Source: Nilaparvata lugens (taxonomy: Eukaryota; Arthropoda; Insecta; Hemiptera; Delphacidae). From it: a DNA stretch of 64,000 nt. Location: NCBI RefSeq assembly GCF_014356525.2, contig NC_052506.1:18689916-18753915 (forward strand), written 5' to 3'. The stretch's first letter is position 1, and every line of letters begins with the position of its first letter. Made by a program: the position numbers and the translations under genes. Under the pieces are notes generated by a model. It did no database searches, was not told the DNA's origin, and was given only the letters and a program-made list of their open reading frames with translations. Below are positions 1 to 11,689 of the stretch, piece by piece.

Positions 1-420
1 TCTTGAAATGCAAAATTTCCAAAAACCTTGTATATACGTCGACGCGCAATTTAAAAAGGAACATACCGGTCAAATTTCATGAAAATCTATTGACGCGTTT
101 CACCGTAAATGCGCAACATATAAACATTTAAACAGAAATGCCAAACCGTCGACTTTAATCTTAAGGTGCGTACAGATTTACGCGCCGCGAACATGAGCAA
201 TTCACTTTTAATCAGCTGATGCCAAGCTTTTTATATCTGTATCTTACTGAATAATTACCACAATATCAACTTCTCAACTACACACAAAAAAAATAAAAAT
301 CTGTATCTTACCGTTTCTGTAAAAATACAGATATAATCAGCTGATTAAAAGTGAATTGCTCATGTTCGCGGCGCGTAAATCTGTACGCAGCTTGAGACCT
401 CACTTCGCTCGGTCAATTAT
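1..420 (-). repeat. Interspersed repeat split by a MITE
   Basis: Positions 1-163 and 393-420 match, in reverse complement, the stretch at about 47730-47910 (CTCACTTCGCTCGGTCAAT at one end, ACCTTGTATATAC at the other). The copy is interrupted by the element at 164-392. Family unknown; no coding capacity seen. Confidence 0.6.
164..392. mobile_element. PIF/Harbinger-like MITE
   Basis: 229-bp non-autonomous element with long inverted repeats starting AGGTGCGTACAGATTTACGC and ending with the complement (GCGTAAATCTGTACGCAGCT). Flanks are TTA on the left and TGA on the right; the undisturbed repeat copy near 47755 shows a single TTAGAAC site, supporting a 3-bp TTA duplication with one later mutation. 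Confidence 0.65.
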
Positions 421-1547
421 AGGAGGTACCTCTACTCCGCTTCCCTCTACCCTCCTCACTATGCGCGCACCCTTAAATAAGTAATTATTAATAAGTACTT
501 TGTCATAGAAAACAACATCCACTCAATATTACATGTATATATTTGGGGAGATGTGAACATGTTTTAAAGATAAACATCAATTATTTGAACAATTTTTGAA
601 AATTAATTGAAATAGTAACTGTAAGTGTAGGAGTGTGTGTGCGTAAGCAAATAGGTTTTTCAGAAGTAGGACTATTCCGGATTGTATTGAAGACGATTAT
701 GAACCTAAAAAAAATAGCTGAAACAAATGTTGAACTAAACGAATAAGACGTTGATGTTGTCAATACCACTATTTTTGTTCAAAATCAATTTAAATAACAA
801 AACCAGGTTTCATTGCAACACCTACCACATCTTGAGCTGAACTGGTTTATCAATTGAGAGCGTAACTGACTTGAATTACATAGAATACGTCTTATTACGT
901 CCTATACAATCAAAATTTAGAACTAATCTAAGGTTTATTCAGAAAACTGTCAATTATTGCAGATTCTACAGCAGAAGTGAAGAGGTTTAACGAGAAATAG
1001 TTTCTAACACACTATTATTTTCAACAAATTGGAAATAACATTAACTTCTCTCTTGTAAAAAGAATATCCTCCTTCCTCCATTACTTGATAATACTATAAT
1101 TATTGCATTATAATTACATCAATTTGATTATATTTATACCGCAATTGAATTATATTTTGGATGATTTACTGATGAATTTGAATTGATTTCGAAAACAAAT
1201 AATTATTGTTTCTATAACAAATATAATTTTAAAACGATATACATTTTCAGTGTGGGAACAGGAGTCAGACGACAATATGATAGAATATCTACTGGAAAAC
1301 AACATCCACTTTTTCTCGACAAGTGCATCTTATCCAACAAGGCAGCAATCCAGCCATATTGACCGATCCAACATTCAATGAATCATCAAGATATTTATCA
1401 AACTTTTGGTTGAAAATCATGAATTATTATGGCAAAATAGATACCTGCATATTTTTAGCACTGAACTCCTCAAATCAAAATTGAAATTTTCCATTTCATT
1501 GTCAAACTAGTAGTTTCATACTGCTTACACGTGCTTTTAAACTTTGA
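421..1547. other. AT-rich stretch, no gene seen
   Basis: No exon with paired splice sites or database-like protein similarity is visible on either strand. The minus-strand ORF at 581-769 has no recognisable motif. Confidence 0.4.
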
Positions 1548-1611
1548 ATGAAAAAATATTTTTATATAGGCATACGCGTATTATTATTATCAACATGTAC
1601 TGAGCATCTAA

Positions 1612-1742
1612 CCTTATTAGTGACTCCATTAAAATTTCAAAATATTGCAAAACTAACCTTATTAGTGACTCCATTCAAATTTCAAAATATTGCAAAACTA
1701 ACCTTATTAGTAACTCCATTCAAATTTCAAAATATTGCAAAA
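1612..1742. repeat. Three-copy 45-bp tandem repeat
   Basis: The unit AACCTTATTAGTGACTCCAT (continuing to 45 bp) occurs three times in a row with a few substitutions. Because 45 is a multiple of three, the plus-strand frame stays open and repeats LTLLVTPFKFQNIAK, but there is no sign of a real gene around it. Confidence 0.7.
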
Positions 1743-1799
1743 ATCTTATATGATGAAAATGAACAAGAAATGAGCGCAAAAGTGTATTAATAGTGAAGT

Positions 1800-4163
1800 A
1801 ATATTTTAGTTGGTAGTGGATGTCTATTACGGATAAAAATGCTTATAGAATTTTATTATATATAGGCTAACATTTTTCAAGAGTGGATATTATTCTTAGA
1901 CAATCATTTTCATTTGTGACAGGTTTAAAAAGAGAGCCTATAAAAACAGGTAAAAATAGAACCCATTCCACTAATGGTTGGCAGACACATACCGGTACTA
2001 GATGATATGACATTTAAGATTATTGCATTTTCAATCCTATTAGCGCACTGACCAAAACATAAAACATCAACAGATTACGGGGAACAGATAATTTGAAAGT
2101 GAATCATGTGAAAGTGGATAATAATTTGAAAGTTAATCTTGGAATTCTATAACCGGGATCAAGAAAGAAGTACCCATTAGATCACGATTCTTTCAAAATA
2201 CTATATACTTCTCGAAAACCGCAATAACAAGTACTTGTTAACTTACTTGAAAATATGAATTACCAATAAATAACAAAATTATCAATGTAATAAGAAGTAC
2301 TAAAGTACCTTGGAAATCATTCTGAAAACAGTTTCTTGTTACTAAAAAATATTTATTATCAAGAAATATAACAAATTTAGCAATTCATGAACAGTATTTT
2401 ACAATGGAGAAGACCATTCTAAACTAATACTATAAAAATTGCACACTGACATAAAAAGCTCACTGTACATTTACATGATAAATTATGCACACAAATCATT
2501 CTATTGGTCTATCTTTAGCGAGAATCAATCATACAACATACACAAAAAGTCTAAGCTATAATTATATAAGAAACATGCATAATGCATGTAATTGTTATAA
2601 AATGCATTGAGTTGTCTAAAAATTCTACTTATAAAAAATATCAATTTTTCTAGGGTTTTACACTTTCTAAACCATTAAGGCACAATGAGAGTGATTTACA
2701 AACTTTTAAGAGTAGCCTACTTTTGACAAAACTTTTCAAGGTGAAAAAACCTTGGACCTAAAACTATAAATTTATTTACATTATGTTGAGAGAACTGAAT
2801 TAGGGAAATCGGATTAGATCATCATTCGAGGATGAACAGATAAAAAGTTGCGTACCAAAGACACCAATGTCAGTCCATCATAAACAATAACCTTTCATAT
2901 AAATTGATTGAAAGATCAAAGGCAAAACTTCCCAGCGATATTAATAACAGTAGCAAACCATGAAACTTCGAATTTCAGTGAAAAAATTCAACTTCAACAA
3001 CATTTTTCAACCGAATAGATAATTATTAATAAAATCGATTTTTTCAAATTCATTACTGATCCCAAAACAGACGATTTCCTGGAAAACTTGTTTTGGTGAT
3101 TTCATAACATTACATTGCATTTTCGGAAAGCTGTCCAAATATTCATCAAATGAAATTAAAGATGCATTAATGAAAGTCAGGAGGTTAAAATTTCTTCAAA
3201 ATTGACTTACTTTCTATTGTTGAGCGAACCGCTGAAGAACACCGATTTCACTGTTCGATAACATACTACCAGATGGGTTGAAGCGTGCACCAAAATCGTG
3301 AAATAACAAAAATCCAACCAGCACGCAATTTTTAAAACGTTCAGCCTTTCCGTTTCCGTATACTCATTAATCACTACAGTTCACTTTGTGAATGAAAGTC
3401 CCATATTCAAATTTTACAGTGGGATTCATATTGATCGAAGCTTCGTAAACGATAATATAGCTGTTTCTTCTCCAACATTCTCAAAGCAAAAACGACTTTC
3501 TGAAAAATGAATAATCAGCTTTAAAGTTCCGTCTTACAGCAAGAAAGTAGTAAGAGTGCAATATAACATTCCAATAAAAGATTTTCAAGAGCTTAATCAC
3601 AAATATAATTTAGAAAGACTAGTAAGTATTAGGACTGATGATCAGATTCTATTCCAACTAGTTGATTTTCATGAAAAGCCTACTTTATCTTGAAGAGTTC
3701 TACTTGAATACTTGAATACTTTGATAGAGTGTGTTCACGAAAATGTTTATTATATTTTTGCAAAGTAAAGTAATTTTTTTTCAATTTTATTTATTCACTC
3801 ATTTACAAGAAGATAAAATGCAAGTTAATAACAACAATCATAATATACCAAATAAAGAACTGTGGTGAAAAATATAGGGGGAGATTAAACGATTTTCCAA
3901 CTATGGTTATGTACTAGGAAAACTTCCATTCTTGAGAGTGTGAGGGAGGTATCAGAAAAAGTGAATAGAAGGTAGGTATCAAAGGATGGGATGGAGGAAG
4001 GTAATGATAAATGGGAAAAACGATTGGACCAGGTGGTAGAAAAAAATTGAAATTGAAAGACTAGAGGATTTACCAAGGATTAGATATTACAAAAGTCATA
4101 AAAAGTCGATAAACTGATGGAGTTCTACAAAAGCTAAGGATTGGTTTTGAATCTTATTTATAT
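1800..4163. other. AT-rich stretch, no firm gene
   Basis: Downstream flank or terminal intron of the CENP-C-like gene. A minus-strand GTAAGT donor at about 3209-3210 with a non-coding-looking exon upstream (3211-3400) hints at another transcript, but no start codon or ORF supports it. Confidence 0.3.
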
Positions 4164-4186
4164 TCAGAATTCAAACAATTTCAAAA
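4164..4186 (-). CDS. Possible terminal exon (weak)
   Basis: The best-looking acceptor downstream (pyrimidine-rich, ending ATCTTCAG) gives VLKLFEF then a stop in the required phase. It would remove the last strands of a cupin, so the true terminal exon may be elsewhere or left of the window. Two other acceptors at about 3083 and 4230 give the expected G-N but stop within a few codons. Confidence 0.15.
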
Positions 4187-4406
4187 CTGAAGATATTTGT
4201 AAGAAAATTAAATTAATCTACGGATATTTCCTCCAGCTTCAAGTACTAGATACACTCATGACCATGCAACTTATATAGTTATCTAGTTATAAATATGTTG
4301 GAGATAATGAATAAATCAATTTAGTTCAATATAATACTTCTAGAAGATCACTGAAGACAGTTAATACAAAAACCTGCATAATGGATGCAAAATGATTATT
4401 TCTCAC

Positions 4407-4500
4407 CTTTTGGAATAATAAAAGAAGTATGTTTCCCAATCACTCTCTCCATTCCACAAGTATTGACTTTAAGTAGAGTATCTGTACTCAAAAAGTACAT
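4407..4500 (-). CDS. CENP-C-like gene, cupin core exon
   Basis: Exon of 94 bp, phase 0 in and phase 1 out, GTGAGA donor. It encodes MYFLSTDTLLKVNTCGMERV and IGKHTSFIIPK. The alternation of strands (YFLSTDTLLKV, RVIGKHTSFIIP) matches the FYV..GDLL..., G.SF.VP spacing of the CENP-C cupin as I remember it. The following P-x-G-N-x-Y-x-I-x-N strand should come from the next exon, which I could not locate. Confidence 0.58.
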
Positions 4501-5261
4501 CTGAAACATAATAACATACTATTAGTTCTATAAACAAATTGCAGATGGTAATGGGGGTTTCTGCATGTGGAAAAATACAGTGAAAATAGGCAGTAGGCTT
4601 GATAAAAAGTTTACTAACAGTAAAAGAATGCTTTGTTTTTTAACATGAAAATAGTCTAAAATTCAACCTTGCATTAAAAGTCATTACACAAGCAAAAATA
4701 GATATTCTGAGTCAAAAAATACAAACTTTTGAAATATTCAAACTTCCCTATAATCATTAAACTAGGAAAAAATAGTAAAAATTCGAGACAAACAGTATAA
4801 ACTTGAGAGATTATAGGATCTTATCGTCATTTGCTCTGAATATACACCCTAATGTGGAGGAACCTATTCACAAGTGCTGTATTAGGTTTAGAACAGCTGT
4901 AAAAAAACTGTTATCAAGTTCATGATACACAGCGAAGCAGTTATTGATTTACATTGATTATATTTGGGGTTTATTTATTTTATTTGTTACAATTTTCAAC
5001 AGAAGCAATAGGTAAGAACCCAAATGTGGTTCCTTAACTTTAACAAAAATTACAGCTTTTGGTTAGCGATGTTGCGCTGAAAATTTAGCTTATTCAAATT
5101 CGACGAAGTTTCACGAAGACAAAGGTGAACACATATTGGTGAAGACAGGTAATAGCTGTGGGCTTCAAGAAGAAAAGATAACAGAAGAATGTGGTAATAA
5201 ATTGCAAGATAGTCTAGCAGAAATACCACATAGGCTCTAAGCATCTATTTCAAATACTCAC

Positions 5262-5410
5262 ATTGTAATTAGTGGCTAGCCCACTATGAATGGAACTTGG
5301 TATCATCGATATAAATCCTCCCATTACATTATCTGATGGCTTCAAGCTTCTAAACACTTCTACTGGTTTACTGGGCTTAGAGTTTGTGTTTGCAGGTGAC
5401 CCAAAAATAC
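5262..5410 (-). CDS. CENP-C-like gene, exon entering the cupin domain
   Basis: Exon of 149 bp, phase 1 in and phase 0 out, GTGAGT donor. It encodes SIFGSPANTNSKPSKPVEVF and then VMGGFISMIPSSIHSGLA. The VF...LK...G-[hydrophobic]-P order resembles the start of the Mif2/CENP-C cupin, where a G-x-hydrophobic-P strand precedes the jelly-roll. Less charged than all upstream exons, as expected of a folded domain. Confidence 0.6.
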
Positions 5411-6060
5411 CTGGAAAATAAAGTTAAAATTCAATATCTTCATGCCATGGGTTAGATTTACTACATTAGCATCAGTATAATTTGTTACAATAATTACGAC
5501 AGTGAGTTTTGTACAAGTCCTCATATGGGTATAGAGGTCAAAGATCAAGCTTTGAATACATGCAAGGTTAGGTGTAAATACATGAAAATACAAACAATAA
5601 GGCGGCGTTCGCACCAGCACGATATTGTGCCCAATATATAGCTCAGAAAATATCGTTGGGATAAGTTGTAAGGGAGGATCATAGATGGTAGAAACGAATC
5701 TAAGTCTTCACTGATACTGAAGTTATCTTTCCTTTTTTCTTGTCTTTTAGGTTTTTTCTTGTCTTTTTAGTTTTTTTCTCTTTCTTAATTTGCTTTGTGT
5801 TAACTGTAACACTTCTTTTTTATTTTAGGTAGTTTTTTCTGCCCAAACAGGTTTTTGTAACCTTTGGGATTATTTTCCATATAAAATGATTTTTTGTAAT
5901 GTTCTTCAGGGTATGATTGTGATTGTAATTTCATGCTCTGTATATATTGTAAAAAATAGAAAGAATTGATTTGAATTTGAATCTGTAGAAAGTGCTGTAC
6001 ATAGTGCATTAAATTTTATAAGAAAAATTTCATAAAAAAATTTTATTATCCAGTACTTAC
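5411..6060. other. Intron, nothing recognised
   Basis: Intron between the 6061 and 5262 exons. The ORFs in it (5360-5620, 5800-6009, minus) run through splice sites and contain no recognisable motif. Confidence 0.4.
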
Positions 6061-6117
6061 TATTCATAAGAATCTGTTTTTCCACACCACTAGTATTGGA
6101 CGAACGTACAGTCAGAC
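6061..6117 (-). CDS. CENP-C-like gene, 19-codon exon
   Basis: Phase 1-1 exon of 57 bp between AG and GTAAGT, encoding SLTVRSSNTSGVEKQILMN (first Ser completed across the junction). Its short length makes it less certain, but both splice sites and both phases fit. Confidence 0.5.
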
Positions 6118-6302
6118 CTTGAAAAGAGAGATTAGATGAGTTTCAACATGGTATTAAGCGTTCAATGTAATGTTAAAAACATACAACTGATAGAAGTTGA
6201 ATTGAATACACAGAAAAAACAAAACTCTAGATACTATAAGTGTTATTGGCACTACTAAGTTGCGTTTAGAAATCAAAGACCATATGAAATATCATCTCAT
6301 AA

Positions 6303-6311
6303 AATATATAT

Positions 6312-6356
<45 letters not shown>
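6303..6356. repeat. (TA)n microsatellite
   Basis: About 54 bp of almost pure TA dinucleotides with one AA interruption, in the intron between the 6911 and 6061 exons. Confidence 0.9.
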
Positions 6357-6359
<3 letters not shown>

Positions 6360-6910
6360 TGTGTATTAATTTTTTTGTCCACTATCAACTTGACATTGAA
6401 TTAAAAAAATTGATTGAAATTTCAAAACTCTTTGATTGAATTAAAAACCTCCCAAGGATGATGATTTACACCAGGTCGAAACGACCATTGCTTTTTCCAT
6501 TTAAAAGTTTTCAAATTCAATGATAAATAGCATATATGAATAAATTATAAACGTCATAAAAATGTGGTAGAAATTGATTCTCATCAAACAAACTCAAGCT
6601 GAATTGAGACTGATTGGTTCTAATGGCTTTGATAATTTGAGATTTGAGCATTCCATAAACAGTTCAGTATCACGCAATTCAGATTAATTCACCTTGTACC
6701 CTTAGCATATGTCTATTAAATGAATTATGTTCATCATTCAGTTTAGGTACGATACAGGAATAATTTTCGCTTATTTGAAAACTGAGCCAATTTTCCATTT
6801 AGACAAACATTGATAACATACTTTTCAACAAGTTTCATGAGTCATATAACAAGCCAGAGCAATGGTGAAACTGAATCGTTTAAAATACTTCATTTCAAAG
6901 TTTAACTTAC

Positions 6911-7015
6911 TGGAAGAGGGGGCTGGCATATCAGCAGGTAGTTTCAGCTTAGACGTTGAAGGCTTGCTCATCATTTCCTGCTTCTTAGACGCATTCTGCT
7001 GATCAGACTTCTTTT
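6911..7015 (-). CDS. CENP-C-like gene, exon KKSDQQNASKK
   Basis: Phase 1-1 exon of 105 bp with GTAAGT donor. It encodes KKSDQQNASKKQEMMSKPST followed by SKLKLPADMPAPSS. Disordered linker; no domain recognised. Confidence 0.6.
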
Positions 7016-8240
7016 CTAGAATGCAAAAAAGAATCATGTATAAGTGTCAGCTGCACAAAAAATAAGAAGTGACATTCATTTCATCTTGGATTTCAGTTGA
7101 TCTCGAATCAGCTATTTGGGAGGGTCTCAGTTTCTCGAAATTTTAGTTAGTCTAGTTTCCTTGGCTTTCAGAATATCCAGTGGATATAGTATCCTATGAA
7201 TTCGGATATATCTTATAATATATTCTTCTCAATATATTTATTATAATACTAATATATTTCAATTTAAAAGCAAAAACCTAACAACCCCCTAACCTACATT
7301 TGAAGCATAATTGAACATAAATGTTCAGGTTATGTTGTGAAGCCGTGATATTTGCCGTGTCCCACTTGTTTCAGTTTCTCATGAAAAAATAGGCACTAGA
7401 TGAACTGATATTGAAAGGAACTGAGAGCCTTCCAGAATAAGGCTAGAAGCACACATACAGATTTCATACGGTCGGTGAAAAATTTAACGATAAATTTATC
7501 TGTAAAAGGAGCTTGCAAACATACCAGATTTTTACCTGCCAAAGATTAGTTGCTTTGACAAATTCCATGAGAAGATGAAAATTATCATCTGATTGATGAT
7601 AGAAAATGTGTAGCGATTAGTGGAATGAAAATTGAATGACTAGTAATTACTCCTTATAAATACCTCAACCTCAAGCGTACCCTCAACGCTTATCACCAAC
7701 CAATAATGACAGTAGATGACTGACGAATCTCGTCATGGCAAGATCTACTAGAATAGATCGGCGAATGTGGCAGGCCCCATTCCATCCCATGGTCGTTTTC
7801 ACACTTGTCAAATGTCGGCCGACACTCTAGACTGTCAAATTTCATTATGTACTGCTGATTGATAGCCAATCGGAAGATACTATACTCCGTACAAAATTAC
7901 TTTTGAATTGAAGGAATATATGCGGCGCAGAGAAATGGAGGGAGATCAGCCAATTACAGTGATGGATAGAACCATTGGTAGAAGATGGCACTTGCAAATT
8001 TGTCGACTGGACTCAGTTGACTCAATACTTTCAGAGAGGAAACGTAAGTTTAACATGAGTGCTTGAATACTCACTCGAGGAGAACGCTGACCGGTTCAGA
8101 ACGGCAACATCGACGCCGTTTTATCCCTACCTCTGCTGCTCATGTCCCTCCCAAGTCAAAATTAATTTTGTACGGAGTATAACTTCTGAGTGTCGACTGT
8201 GTGATAGTCGGTCGACAATCGGTAATTGTGAAAACCACTA
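7016..8240. other. Intron with diverged repeats
   Basis: Part of the intron between the 9345 and 6911 exons. Around 7800-8220 inverted stretches (TCGGCCGACACTC... and GAGTGTCGACTGTG..., TGGCAGGCC...) suggest a decayed MITE. The plus ORF at 8059-8241 is a by-product of this. Confidence 0.35.
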
Positions 8241-8988
8241 AAGCTGCGTTTACACCGGAGTTAATAACACGAGTTATTTACAAAAAATTATTAAATTGAC
8301 TGAATCGTCAAACATTTCTCTTAATAAAAGTTAATAACTCGTGTTTTTAACAAAAAATTCCTTATCATAATAATTGGCTTCCATATGATTTCATTTAATG
8401 AGAGTATTCACATATTATAATAGCCGGGATAAAAATCAAAAAAATGTCTTGAAATAATTTAAAATTGAAAAAGGTGTGATCATTAACATAATGATCTTTA
8501 TCTGATCTAATGTAAACAAATTATAGTGTTTACACCAGAGTTGATAACAAAAGTTTTTAACATAATGTTGATAACATTTTCTTTTGGCTACAAGTTTTGT
8601 TATCAATAAAAGTTGATAACTATGTCACGTTTTCGTCTGCAGCTGTAGTTGGTTGGGAACAGCTGTAGTTGTAGGGTAGGGATGATGGGCGAGGGGGTTG
8701 CGGGGAAGATAGGAACTTGTTATCAACAAAAGTTAATGCGATAAAAGAGGCTTTTGTTATAAACATAACACATTTCCTTTGATCTTTACCGATTCTCGAT
8801 GGATAACATGAATATTGTTAATAACAAGGAATTTTCTGTTAAAAACACGAGTTATTAACTTTTGTTAAGAGAAATTTTTGTCGATTCAGTCAAGTTGATA
8901 ACTTTTGTTAATAACTTATGTAATTAACATCAGTTGATGACAAAAATGTTAAAAACGTGTGCTATTAACTCCGGTGTAAACGCAGCTT
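8241..8988. mobile_element. Foldback MITE, PIF/Harbinger-like
   Basis: About 748 bp bounded by inverted repeats beginning AGCTGCGTTTACACCGGAGT and ending with the complement, flanked by TAA on both sides. Internally it is made of many inverted AGTTATTAAC / GTTAATAACT type repeats, so it should fold back on itself. No transposase. Confidence 0.7.
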
Positions 8989-9344
8989 AACGATTCACTA
9001 TCGGAATATATTCCGACCATCAGAAATCGGCGAGTGTGCTAACTAACAGACGCTACTTTCTAAGAAGTTTATGACTTTAAAATCACTTTAATAGAAAAAA
9101 TTAATTGTAGTTAAACCACGATTATGCTGGACGCGTTACTGCAGGGCTAGTGAACTGTCAGCATCCCTCATAAAGAAACACCAATGCTTCCCATTCAACC
9201 AATGCTGACTATTTGACGTGAATTTCACAACTGCACAACACACCCTCAGGCTATTGTACACCAACCTGCAACAATTGCCACATCAATTGAACAATAATCA
9301 ATTTGCATTTAATCGTTGAATGAGTAATATTATTGTGAGCTTAC

Positions 9345-9467
9345 CTGAACCTTTGGATGTTTCAGTGACAGTTTCACTTTTGGTAGATTCATCCGGTTCA
9401 CGGACCATTTTCGGAACAGTTTTCTGTGCCACTTTCCTCGTTCGCCTCCTCGGTTCCACCTCTGTTC
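9345..9467 (-). CDS. CENP-C-like gene, Arg-rich exon
   Basis: Phase 1-1 exon of 123 bp encoding TEVEPRRRTRKVAQKTVPK and then a Ser/Thr/Glu tail ending TSKGS. The Arg/Lys cluster could bind DNA or act as a nuclear localisation signal. It has RR and a later P but not the YW of a canonical CENP-C motif. Confidence 0.65.
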
Positions 9468-10458
9468 CTAAAATAGAAAGAACATATTTCAGCTAATGCA
9501 TCAGGAGTAAAAAAAAATATTCAGAGTGGCCACCCACTTCAAAATAAAAAAATTATGAGTAGTTCCCGGTTTTCTAGAGTAAATTTCAAATTTTCCAAGT
9601 AGAGTATCCGCGGTATTTGAGGAACAAGATACATTCGCAAAGAATTTATTAAGGAAATCTTCAGTTTGATCTTCCATGACGAATTGCGAATAGCATATTT
9701 AAATTTACAAATATATTGATAATTTTTGACTTGACAAGAATATATATGTTTTAAGATATTTTTTTAGGTTAGGTAGTTCAAGAATATTACCAATTATTAT
9801 TGCTGGCCATCAAGTATTTTTTTTATTTGAGTTTATTGGTACTGTACACTTATTTACTAAATTAATAGAAATTTATGGAAAATTTATGAGTAATTGGAAA
9901 AATTCATGAGGAATTCACGGTATTTTTCCCCCGGTTACTAAAATCATGAGGAATTCATGGTTCTACCGGTTTTCCCGGTAGGTGAACACCCTGTTATTAT
10001 ATTGTGTGCTAAAGTACATCATAATTAGTACAGGGAATCAAAAAGAAAAATTGAGTTAGATTCTAAATTTTATCAGTTGTTTTTATCTATGAAAACAATA
10101 GACCTTGTAACAGTATAATCATTTTATATTTAAAGCATCCAGTGACCTCCTATTAAAGGAGTATAAGGACTTTTCATGTCGATTTCAAAGTTGAAAATTA
10201 TAGATACATTACAGTTGCTGTATAAAGATAACTAATATAGTAACTGGGAAATAAATGAAATACACTCAGCAGGAGCTGTCTCTGCGAAAGTAATAGGTCT
10301 GATAATGTTATTTTATAATTTACTTCATTAAAACAAATCCAAGTGATTTTTAATTCACATAAGAATGCAGGTTTTCAATACCTGCTATAATACGATTCAT
10401 TCAGTGAAGTTTATCAAGAAATAAACGTTATGTTTATAGTTTATTGCATTTATGTTTA

Positions 10459-10553
10459 TTAAATTTAACCGCAGATAAGTGGCATCTTACTGAATAATTG
10501 CCACGATAATCAATCAACAAGTGAGATGATGTCACTTGACCGCGGTTAAATTC
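10459..10553. mobile_element. Short MITE
   Basis: About 95 bp with ends AATTTAACCGC / GCGGTTAAATT and internal complementary ATAAGTGGCATC / GATGATGTCACTT. Lies in the intron between the 11472 and 9345 exons. Confidence 0.5.
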
Positions 10554-10795
10554 AATATATATATAGGCTACGTGCAAATGGGTCCTGGTCTTTTAGAAAG
10601 ATGGTTAAAATCTTCAATCATCTAATAAGTGGACTATTTTCCCATCATATTGTTTTTATTGTCTGGATAGAACTAATAAATAAAATAACAGCCATCGCTG
10701 ATAAAGGTAATCACATTTCATGTGATGCCCAACGAGTTGACAACTCTGTTGCATATCCATACTTTCTCACTAATGGAATAAAACTTGAATTTTAT

Positions 10796-10958
10796 AAAAA
10801 CACTTATGAAGTGAAAGTGAACACTTAAGATCGTTTCGAACTGGTGTGGGTCACCATCAGACTGTAGAGACTTTGACATCAGAGTAAGTTCCTACAGTCT
10901 GATGATGACCCAGATTGAAACGATCGTAAGTGTTCACTTTCACTTCATAAGTGTTTTT
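10796..10958. repeat. Hairpin repeat with central TCACCATCAGA
   Basis: About 163 bp; the first 45 bases (from AAAAACACTTATGAAGTGAA) are repeated in reverse complement at the end (TTCACTTCATAAGTGTTTTT). The loop contains GTCACCATCAGACTGTAG and its near-complement. A fold-back element of unknown class. Confidence 0.65.
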
Positions 10959-11471
10959 GAAAGATTCGAGTTGACAACACTGTAAACGTAGGATGAAAAT
11001 CAGCTGTCAGTTACGGCAAACATGGAGTCCTTTGTTGGACTTCTCACTCGCTTTCCACTGCGTTCAACTCGGGCTGACAAGTTGAATGGACCTAGTTGCC
11101 ATTCTCTATAGGGCACAACATCTCATGAAACAAGTTGTTTAGGTTAGGCTGTCATTATCCTTGCAACGAATCATGTCAAGCTCTTATTATACACCTAATA
11201 TCAGTCTATACTATCATGAAGGAAAGAACTGACTTATACACGTATGAGATAGAAAAATTATGTTTGAAGCATCATCAAGTCTGAACTACTGGACTGATTA
11301 ACTTAAAATTTTGCATAAAGATTCTTAATTAACCGAGGATGGTAGCCCTATTTTCAAGATTTCATTACATCAAGTTTTCAGTTTGTCAAGTTTTAAAATA
11401 GACCCTTGCGGAGCACGAGTTACCTGCTAGTCTGAAATAAAATGTGTAATCTGAATAAAATATCGTATTAC

Positions 11472-11618
11472 CTGTTTTAGGTTCAGCTTCAGGTTCCTTC
11501 GCTTCAACATTTTCCTCTTCTTTTTCTCCCATTTCGCTGAACGCCGCTGATATTTCTTTCACATCCTCTTCATTCTTCTTCTTCCTCTTATTTTTTGGGA
11601 CTACTTTAGGTTTACTTT
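11472..11618 (-). CDS. 49-codon exon triplet, copy 3
   Basis: Phase 1-1 exon of 147 bp with VVPKNKRKKKNEED, VKEISAAFSEMGEKEEEN and KEPEAEPKT. It is separated from copy 2 by about 2 kb of LINE and hAT remnants inserted in the intron. Its PKNKRK core resembles the shorter modules of the repeat blocks. Confidence 0.72.
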
Positions 11619-11689
11619 CTGTAAGAAAGAAATTTATATGTTTTGTTATTCAGTTTTTTTTAATAAAATCTTCAATCTTCAAATAAAAT

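Noticed and set aside
3885..4076. Minus-strand ORF of 63 codons just below the cupin exons
   Set aside because: Phe/Leu/Ser-rich translation of a purine/pyrimidine-skewed stretch; no acceptor in the phase needed by the 4407 exon.
9345..9467. CENP-C motif in the Arg-rich exon
   Set aside because: RRRTR and a later Pro are present but the spacing and the Tyr-Trp pair do not match.
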